Assembly (NCBI GenBank): GCA_963978895.1 | Contig: OZ022238.1 | Span: 19,612,048 to 19,676,047 of the forward strand | Direction of reading: 5' to 3' | Length of the DNA stretch: 64,000 nucleotides | Source of the DNA: Erpobdella octoculata | Taxonomy: Eukaryota > Annelida > Clitellata > Hirudinida > Erpobdellidae | Part shown: positions 56,834 through 64,000 of the stretch, one piece after another | Position numbering within the stretch: the first letter of the stretch is position 1 | Layout: every line of letters begins with the position of its first letter | The notes under the pieces: model-generated | Databases searched by the model: none | The model's input: only the letters and a program-made list of their open reading frames with translations | What the model was told of the DNA's origin: nothing | Translations under genes and position numbers: made by a program

Positions 56834-57689
56834 TTAAACATTCCAACCAAAATTTGTTTTTGCAAGTCAACGTCGTTACTATGGGATCTCGCTTAGGACC
56901 AACATTTGCGATTTATTACATGGGAAACTTAGAAACAACTATTTGCATTAAATTTCAACGTAAACCTCTACTCTATGCAAGGTATATGGATAACATTTTT
57001 CTTCTTGTGGAGTCAGAAGATGTTTTGACTAAATTGAAAGATGTTTTTGAGAGCAAATCTGTTTTACATTTTACTACTGATTTGAATAACAAAAACAAAC
57101 ATCCGATAAACTTGCTTGATATTTTGGTTACTTAAAAACAAAGTCTATATAAAGCCAAACAACAACGGCGTTTTTTATGAACGGGGATAGTGAATGCCCT
57201 AAAATCTAAAAAAAAAAGCGTCATCAATAGCTATTTGTTGAAAATTTAGATTCTTCAAAAGTTGGGCTGATTTTCATTTGGGAATTGAAATAATTAAAAA
57301 ACTACTCATAAAAACTATTCAAATACTATGGGTGACAATGCCACTAATAAATTTGTCTCTAAAGTGATATCTGAAAATCAACTACACAAGTTTTTGAAGT
57401 TGAAAAGGACAACAAAATAAAGGACATCATAGTATTACACAAAAATTAGATGCATTCCAACTACAAGTTAGATGAATCAGTTCTAAGAAACATCATTAAC
57501 ACTAGAGCGTCGGTAATACATATTGCGAAAAATAAATTAGAATCTTATATATACTAGAAAAATCTAAAACTTTTCAACCTGGAGATGAGAAACAATAGAA
57601 CTATCAAAAATGACGTGTTACAACAAAGTAATCTGGTGCACCAATTTGAATGCCGGTTACCACATTGTAAGGAGGTACAGTACACAGGA
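56834..57689 (+). pseudogene. Penelope-like element: RT end and start of GIY-YIG domain
   Basis: VVTMGSRLGPTFAIYYMGNL is the Penelope RT block (GSPLGPxxANxYM), then PLLYARYMDNIFLLVESEDV has the YxDD box as YMDN. VLHFTTDLNNKNKHPINLLD follows. After stops come NNRTIKNDVLQQSNLVHQFE and CRLPHCKEVQYT, the region entering the GIY-YIG endonuclease. It is interrupted at about 57690 by a Phantom-type copy. Confidence 0.85.
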
Positions 57690-58553
57690 CGGGGAACGGA
57701 CATTCCCCCCCCCCGGACGTTCCCCCCCCCGGGGTAGGACAATTCCCCCCCGGGTAGGACATTTCCCCCCTGGAGAGAGAATATACTTTTATAGTGGGGC
57801 AGTATAGTTGGACTTGCCGACGTTTTTTGAAAAAACTCCATTTGTTTATCACCTAAATAGTTCATTGCATAATAGTATAGATAATATAAATCGAGGCAGT
57901 ATCATATGAGTAATTGTATCTAATCAATTTTATTGTGGCTTAAGTAATTCTCTTTCAATAAACCTTTTCATTCTATTTGGATAAGATCAAAGTGTGGTGG
58001 GCACGCCGAACTTACGTCGGAAGCCGCCATTGTTCCCGCCACCACTTTGGAACGTTCATGAAGCAACTTTAACAGGGGGTGATCGAACCAACAATATATG
58101 CGAGTCCTGGAACTGTGGGTTTTCTAGCCTTGTTGGTCATCGTCACCCCTCGTTGTGGACGCTCATAGAAGCGCTTCAGCAGGACGAAGCAATGGCGTCA
58201 ACCTCAATTCTAAGGGAGGCTCGAGGAGAACCACCAGCCAAGAGAGTAAAGCGATCGACGAAGGCGCTTCAATCGGCTCTTTTTTCGTTAACGGATGCAC
58301 GCCGAAAAAACATAAAAACATTGGAAGATGTCCTAGAGGGTCTAGGACACATTATTCGTTTTAACAATATCTAAATGTAACTAATAAATGTTTAATAATT
58401 TAAAAAGGTGTTTGTGTTTCTTAGAAAAACTTGTGAAATTTAACTCTGCCTTGTCCTACCTCGTGGGGTGAGAATTATCATGCTCATGGGGGGGATGTCC
58501 GGAGGGGAATGTACACAATTCACGCACACACATATTTATGGCATGCAAGAAAA
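57690..58553 (+). mobile_element. Internally deleted Phantom/MULE copy
   Basis: Left end blocks CGGACATTCCCC, CCGGACGTTCCCC and GGGTAGGACATTTCCCCCC parallel the 32.1-kb element. AAAGTGTGGTGGGCACGCC is then joined directly to AACTTACGTCGGAAGCCGCC, which lies about 1.35 kb further in the 32-kb copy. The right part (TGTCCTACCTCGTGGGGTGA ... GCATGCAAGAAAAC) also matches but ends early at 58553. Confidence 0.88.
57994..58374 (+). pseudogene. MULE transposase C-terminus of the deleted Phantom copy
   Basis: NLRRKPPLFPPPLWNVHEAT, GGDRTNNICESWNCGFSSLV then HRHPSLWTLIEALQQDEAMA contains the RTNN-E-W motif complete, unlike the 32-kb copy. It ends LEGLGHIIRFNNI at the same stop. The catalytic part is deleted. 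Confidence 0.85.
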
Positions 58554-58800
58554 CCGGACCGGCTACTGCTACTCTGTTTTTAGGCCGACCTGACCACAAA
58601 GAATCAATTTTTCTCCTGTCCTCCCCTGTGCTGCCTTGTTCTCTTTCGCTGGTTTTCTTTCGCTCTAACAATTTCCTTTTTAGCTTTCTCCAGTTAACCA
58701 TAGCTTCTTCTTCAATATCAAACTCATACTTGTCATCATCAGGCCCATAACCTTCATTCACTGACGCTGATAGGAGGCGTTCCCTGAGTTAGTCCTTTTC
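58554..58800 (-). other. Unidentified minus-strand ORF fragment cut by the Phantom copy
   Basis: Minus open frame from about 58788 to 58554: RERLLSASVNEGYGPDDDKY, EFDIEEEAMVNWRKLKRKLL, then ERKKTSEREQGSTGEDRRK and SGRPKNRVAVAGP. It is hydrophilic with an acidic start and a basic coiled-coil-like middle, and looks coding. It is absent from the other Phantom copy, so it may be host or from another transposon. Family not recognised. Confidence 0.35.
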
Positions 58801-59600
58801 ACCCTTTTTACTAATTCATCTCTCAACAGTCAGTCAATCAGTCAGTCAGTTAGTCAGTCAGTTTCAGACTGACTGACTAACTGACTGATTGATAATCAAC
58901 GCCGAGTTAAAACACCTCATCTTATGAACGTGAAAATTGAAACGTATATTACTTTTATAGCGTAAGCACCCACTAAGAAATGGTTTTTTTTAATTTTCCT
59001 CTTGAGGAGATGAAACAGGAAAACTAACTTTTCTAAAACAACGCATATCTCGAAAACCAAAAATGAAAAAAAATTTAAACATGGTATCTAGATTCTTCTA
59101 AAAAAATACATGTTTTATAATTTCTTGAAAATTTGGTTTCCAGGATCTCAAATGTGAGGTGGAAATAGGGTTATTTTTTTAGAATAGCTGCTACTTAAAA
59201 CCTTTATGTGCTACAGATGTAAAAATTATTATTTATTATTGATCGAGAAATAAAGATATAGGTACGTGTTTTACCAATTTTTGGATTTTGGTTTCGAGGA
59301 CTTCAAATGTCGGGTGTAAATTAGAGTTATATTTTTCTTAGGATAACTGCACACTCAGAAACTGAAATTACCACTGATTAAAAATTAGATAATACTTAGA
59401 AAATAAAGTTACATATATTTTACCATCTTTTTTATGTTTGGACTTCCAGGACTACAAATGTAAAGTGGAAAAAAATTATTTGCTAGAAAACTCAATAACT
59501 GAAAATGTAAAAACAGTGAAATTTAGTATTCAGGTTTTTTAAATAATAAGATTCGTGTTTTATTATTTTTTTGAAAAATTAGTTTTCAAGCTTTAAAGTT
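58800..59600 (-). repeat. Interspersed repeat family B, inverted copy, with CAGT hairpin head
   Basis: It contains the reverse complement of the landmarks at 35340-35560: GTGAAAATTGAAACGTATAT, AGCGTAAGCACCCACTAAGA and TCTCGAAAACCAAAAATG. It begins with a GTCAGTCAGTTAGTCAGTC hairpin (arms 58842-58862 and 58868-58888). Confidence 0.65.
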
Positions 59601-59775
59601 TTGTGCCGTTAAAACTAGATGAGTCCAGTTCATCACGGACCAGTCCAGGCATCGACTGTTGTGCTTATGAAACAAGCCGGTTCGGGCCAAAATAACAAGC
59701 CAGGCCTGAAAGTTTCTGCCTATAAAATAAGCCAGATCGGGTCTAAAAAAAATTACAACCATGTCTTCTACCATG

Positions 59776-61793
59776 GACTCCTAAATAAAAGCTATCTGGA
59801 CACAAATCTGCCACGGCGTTATCTACCACATGGGGCGATTGTATCGCGTTACGCTTGGCTGTTTGAGAGAGCTACATGTTATAAAAACTTTGATAACTTT
59901 TATTAATTTACACTTGAACAACTGAAACACATAAATAAAACATTTATTATTTGACAATTAACACTCAAAAAGTTTATTTTAAAACACAAAATAATCTAAG
60001 CTAAAATGTTGTCAAGTGCAATTTATTAGTTTATCTATTTTTCTTCTTTAGCTCTATTATTCTTGTTTGCTTCTCTTGTTATTTCCTCCACTTATATTTT
60101 TATTAAAATGTGGAAAGGCTTGCAAACGATGTGACTTTGTTGGTAAATCAATGCTCCCATACCATGTTTTTTGCCCATGATATAATATTAAACGAGCTTT
60201 ACCGGCTAACAAATGTCCATCCATGAAAAGTTTTTAAACTATAAAATTTGTTGTGTTGTATTGCTCTTTGAAAACTAAAATTGACATTGTATCTTTTTTA
60301 AAGGTAATGCTGTCATAAAACAAAAATTTAGAGAACTTAAGGACACAGCTCAAATCTTTCTATCGCTCTCCAGCACCTGCTGCATTGAAGTATAATAGTT
60401 GCTTCTGAAATTTGATAAAACTATCCAAAACGAGACTATAAATTATCAGACTGAAGCTGACCAAGCCAATAATTAATTAGTCTTATAAACTTTATTTAAG
60501 ATGACCTCGATGGAACAGAAAACGAAAGGTCATTCTAAGTTCTTGGCTGATGGTGCTAAATTTCTGTCGTCAAGTGCTGAGCGTTACAAAACCAGCACAA
60601 ACAGTTGTTGTCGATGATGATCTGAGTCTCTGGCAGTCATGAAGAAAACTGATTGGTAAATGATAAAAAAACATGTGTGTCGAATAGCTAGAAAAATCGA
60701 GTCTGAACTTTTTTTGCATCTTGCTTTAAAATTTTTGGCCCGATGATCTTGATGGAACAGAAAACGAAAGGTCATTCTAAGCTCTGGGCCAGATGATGCT
60801 AAAATTTTTGTCGTCAAGTACTGAGCGTCACAAAACCAGCACAAACAGTTGTTCTTGTCGATGCTGATCTGAGTCTCTGGCGGTCATGAAGAGAACTGAT
60901 AGGTAAACGATAAATAAACATGTGTTGAATAGCAAAAAAATCGATGCTAGAATTTCTGTCGCCAAGTGCTTCATGGTTGAACTGCACTAAAGTCTGCTCT
61001 GGAATCATGATGCAGGCTTCTTTAAAATTCTGGATACAACAATTTTTGACAGAAAATTGTTGTAAATATTTTTTAAGTCATACCCCTGGTAGAAAATGAG
61101 GAAGATGGCTTTTGTTCACAGGATCAATTATATTAATTTTCAGTTTGTCCCCATGAGTTGATTGACAGAACATTGTCAGGTGAATTTTGTGTTTTCAACT
61201 GAAATAGTTAAATATATCTCTTCTTTAGCTGAGTTGAAATATACTTTCTTAGCCGATAAAAATTCATGTTGGAGTGTCTTCATGAATTCATATCTTCAAT
61301 GATATAGTGTATAACGAAATGAAGAAAACAACTTCTGAAATGAGCTAACACTCTATATTATTCTTGGATTGGCACGGTTCCATTTCTCATAATGAACTTC
61401 ATCACGCAGAAAAGAGTGAAATGATGAAAAGTAATACGAGCGTTGACTTGTTAGTTTTTACCGTGGCTAGTTTTAGTTTTGTATCCAAATGCTGAATATA
61501 ATGTTAACAATGACAAAGTTTGTAGTAGTAAATAAACTGAATAAATTCAAAAAATCTCAACTCTGGAATCAGAATATAATCTTTGTCAAAATAAAACCAT
61601 TCGACGACCCGACGCGCTCGAGACAATGAAATAATAAACAACGAGCTGAGCGGCTCACAGCTTATAAGCTAGTATACGTCGATGCATGCTAGTATGCTAC
61701 ATTCGCATGCTTGTACACAATCGCCTCATGTAGTCGACTCATTAGGTTCTCACCCATTCAGGTTTGTGTCCAGATAGCTTTTATTTAGGAGTC
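59776..61793. mobile_element. TIR-bounded element of about 2 kb, superfamily unknown
   Basis: GACTCCTAAATAAAAGCTAT then CTGGACACAAATCTG at the left recurs inverted at 61755-61793. A weaker match continues inward (CATGGGGCGATTGTAT against CATGAGGCGATTGTGT). CATG borders both ends, either as target duplication or as part of the TIR. No transposase was recognised. The interior has a 242-bp tandem duplication and T/A-rich DNA. Confidence 0.75.
60501..60960. repeat. Tandem duplication, unit 242 bp
   Basis: ATGACCTCGATGGAACAGAA (60501) and ATGATCTTGATGGAACAGAA (60743) start two copies that share AACGAAAGGTCATTCTAAG, GTCGTCAAGT-CTGAGCGT and CTGAGTCTCTGGC-GTCATGA. Divergence is about 10 percent. Open minus frames in each copy are similar but not obviously coding. 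Confidence 0.9.
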
Positions 61794-61798
61794 CATGC

Positions 61799-61879
61799 CT
61801 GTTGTAATGTTATTCAATCAGTGGTCTGTTGTAATGTTATTCAATCAGTGGCCTGTTGTAATGTTATTTAATCAGTTTT
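61799..61879 (+). repeat. 27-bp tandem repeat, three copies
   Basis: CTGTTGTAATGTTATTCAAT followed by CAGTGGT or CAGTGGC, three times, directly outside the right end of the 2-kb TIR element. Confidence 0.85.
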
Positions 61880-63448
61880 TACGATTAGTTGCCGATTTTA
61901 TTTATAATATGTGCCCGAAGGTTTTTATTATATTTTATTTATATGATGAGTTTTATTTAATTATTTAATCAATTTATTCTAGCTATGATTGCATAGATGT
62001 GACATCAATTTAGCTTAGATGATTGAGCTGTGTTCTATTATTTTTCTTTTCTTCATTTCAAAAAATTTTATTTTATGTATATATTTCTCATATAGATCAG
62101 AGTAGATCAGTAACAAAAGCCAAAACAACTGTCCGTCTGCAATAAAAAGTTAAATAATTTAAACATGAATTTGTTTTCTCAAACGTGCAAAAATGAAGAG
62201 AAGAAATTAGTACGTGATATCGAAAAAGTTCTAAGGAAATGATATAAGAAAAATGTAGATTTATTTTCAATTGAGCATGCGTCAAAAAATGTATTGCCAC
62301 ATTATAACAAATGTTGTTTTCACAAATAAGTTTAAAATATTGAAAACGTTTTACACGAAAATGACTTGAAACTATCTTTTTTATTTGTTTTCAAATTGTA
62401 TTTTAAAAACAATAATATTGTATGTTTGGTATCATTGAAATTTTAAAACTACCAAAACAATAGCAATAAAAACTAAAAATATTTTAGCAATTAATAATGT
62501 AATAAGATAATATATAAGTAATGCCATTACTATATAATTGAAAACTATTTTGTTATATAATTAAAATAAATTATATATTGAATAAACATAGTAGTTGCTA
62601 TTTTAATACACTGTTTGAAACATATAAAAATTAGTTTTATCTTAAAAGTTTTTAAATTAACCTTTTTTAAACAAATAGCCAATTTAAAATTCCTCACCTT
62701 TTTAAAATATTGTGTCGACACTTGAAACGTTTTAGAAGCTCATACATTTTTCGATAAAAATGTTCTTCAAAAAAATTATAAAAATCAATTTTTAGATTAA
62801 TATATGATATTGAAACGACTGTTCGATTTAATAAATAAAACCCTCAAAACATATAGATGTACATAAAGGCTGAAAAATCTCAACTCTCAGGTGGGTGGGG
62901 TGAACATTGAACATATGCCATTGCAACCAAATATGATTCAGAAGCTTTTCAAGAAAAGCTGCATGCACCGAACATGCTTTTCGAAATGACCAGCGACCTG
63001 GTGAGGTGCGTTTATAATAAGCAACCACGAAGACGCAAGAAGGAGAGAAAAAACGAGTCTCAATGGAGACTTCCTTGCAGCAGGGTTGAACAAATTAAAT
63101 TTGTTAAAAATGTTGCTAAGCTAGATATCTCACTAAAAAACTACTTCAATTTCTATTAACGGAATGAGGGGCAGTGACAAATATTGCTAGCATGTATTGT
63201 CAGTGTCGGTTTGAATGGATGACGGCAAGTGGTTTAATTAGGCTTCCGCTGATTCCCCCTCCCTTTGCCACGTCAAAAAAATGAAGCTAATAAGAAAGGT
63301 TTAAACATTTTTTATTGCATTTGTTGTTACAGAAAACGTATAACAAAAATCAAGTATGCATTTACACGATCAGAAATAGAGACAGCAACTGAAAAAATGA
63401 TAATGATAATGAGCAGATAATTAGTACGGCATTTCTTATGACAGAGAT
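61880..63448. other. No recognised gene
   Basis: AT-rich DNA. A small GC-richer island at 62890-63090 is open on both strands for about 60 codons, without recognised domain or splice partners. Confidence 0.35.
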
Positions 63449-63610
63449 CTACTGAATGACTTCTGAAGGAACATCTCGTGTATATGCAATCACGAAGTAA
63501 TACCTGTAACTTGCACGTACTTCCGAAATTAAAATGAGATGATCTCTAATCAGCCTAGTCATGAAACTGGCACTCATTTGACCACCAGAGGCAGATGGAA
63601 AAGAGTTGAT
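63449..63610 (-). CDS. Candidate terminal coding exon of an unidentified gene
   Basis: On the minus strand a pyrimidine-rich acceptor (TTTTCTTTACGGCTCAG) precedes 53 open codons in phase 0 and a TAG stop: INSFPSASGGQMSASFMTRL, IRDHLILISEVRASYRYYFV, IAYTRDVPSEVIQ. The composition is balanced and unlike the surrounding AT-rich DNA. The frame also stays open upstream to about 63680. No family was recognised, and upstream exons would lie beyond the right edge or in the 400 bp before it. Confidence 0.3.
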   Translation of the reverse strand: MNSFPSASGGQMSASFMTRLIRDHLILISEVRASYRYYFVIAYTRDVPSEVIQ

Positions 63611-64000
63611 CTGAGCCGTAAAGAAAACTTTTTGTTTAAGGAAGTAACGTGATATGAAGTTTTCCCTGCTATACCACTACACCACAAACTCTTATCATCA
63701 TTGAAATGAAAACTAGCAAATTTCATAATACTCGTTTTTTAGTATGACATAGAAACCTGTTTTGAATTTTGAAAACTGTCACGACTACGAGAAATGTCAG
63801 CAGGGTAGATGAATAAATATAATTTAATTGATTTCAAAATTTTTTGTCTTTTTACTAAAATGAACTTTAGGACTCATACAAATGTTATTTACCGTTAGTC
63901 GTGTCTCATAATGTACATAATTTGATGTAATGTTTCAATTTTAAATCGCTCTACATTTTCAACTTGCATTTCAATTGTTTTTCTCTTCTTATTATTATTT

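Noticed and set aside
59619..59906. 95-codon plus-strand ORF
   Set aside because: It overlaps the end of repeat family B and the left TIR of the 2-kb element. The composition is that of repeat DNA.

Overview
This looks like nuclear DNA of an animal, most likely an AT-rich, repeat-laden invertebrate. The evidence is spliced genes with GT-AG introns, introns of about 11-16 kb, a rhodopsin-class peptide GPCR, long di- and trinucleotide microsatellites, and a dense mixture of metazoan transposon families (CR1/Jockey-like, I-like and R2-like non-LTR elements, Ty3 and Ty1 LTR elements, Penelope, hAT, MULE/Phantom, tRNA-derived SINEs). There is no operon structure and no prokaryotic signal. I cannot name the species.

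Host genes. Both recognised genes lie on the minus strand. At the left edge (1-2817) are the first four coding exons of a secreted protein: a signal peptide, then an N-glycosylated, cysteine-containing ectodomain. All exons join in phase, and one intron appears to use a GC donor. The second gene spans 6725-51796 and encodes a neuropeptide-type class A GPCR. Exons for the N-terminus to TM2, TM3, ECL2 to TM5, and TM6 to the C-tail are clear and phase-compatible. The exon that should carry ICL2 and TM4 was not found. A possible terminal exon of a third minus-strand gene lies at 63449-63610.

Repeat landscape. The GPCR introns are packed with nested elements. 10-12 kb holds a CR1-like RT fragment split by a hAT remnant. 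13.3-16.8 kb holds a nearly complete CR1-like element with an intact ORF1 and a broken EN-RT ORF2. 16.8-19.2 kb holds a deleted MULE and a hAT, with a short LTR element (both LTRs, PBS, gag, PPT) inside the hAT. 19.9-22.1 kb holds a Ty3 integrase remnant, a 29-bp minisatellite and an R2-type fragment. 22.4-24.1 kb is an (AGT)n tract split by a hAT. 25.5-26.6 kb is a truncated copia element. 26.7-30.3 kb is a deleted MULE and an I-like element with a perfect 13-bp target duplication, between inverted minisatellites. 30.5-34.4 kb has two hATs, one carrying a FLYWCH/MULE (Phantom-type) transposon. 39.3-40.5 and 42.3-43.3 kb are minus-strand RT fragments. 46.6-48.2 kb is a long-TIR transposon with a short ORF. 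Right of the GPCR there are a BED-finger hAT, CR1-like RT pieces, a SINE, a Penelope fragment cut by a second Phantom copy, and a 2-kb TIR element (59.8-61.8 kb).

The best leads for new biology are the two long-TIR elements of unknown superfamily, the small MITE enclosing telomere-like repeats, the recurrent MULE deletion derivatives that keep only the transposase C-terminus, and the incomplete but splice-ready GPCR gene.
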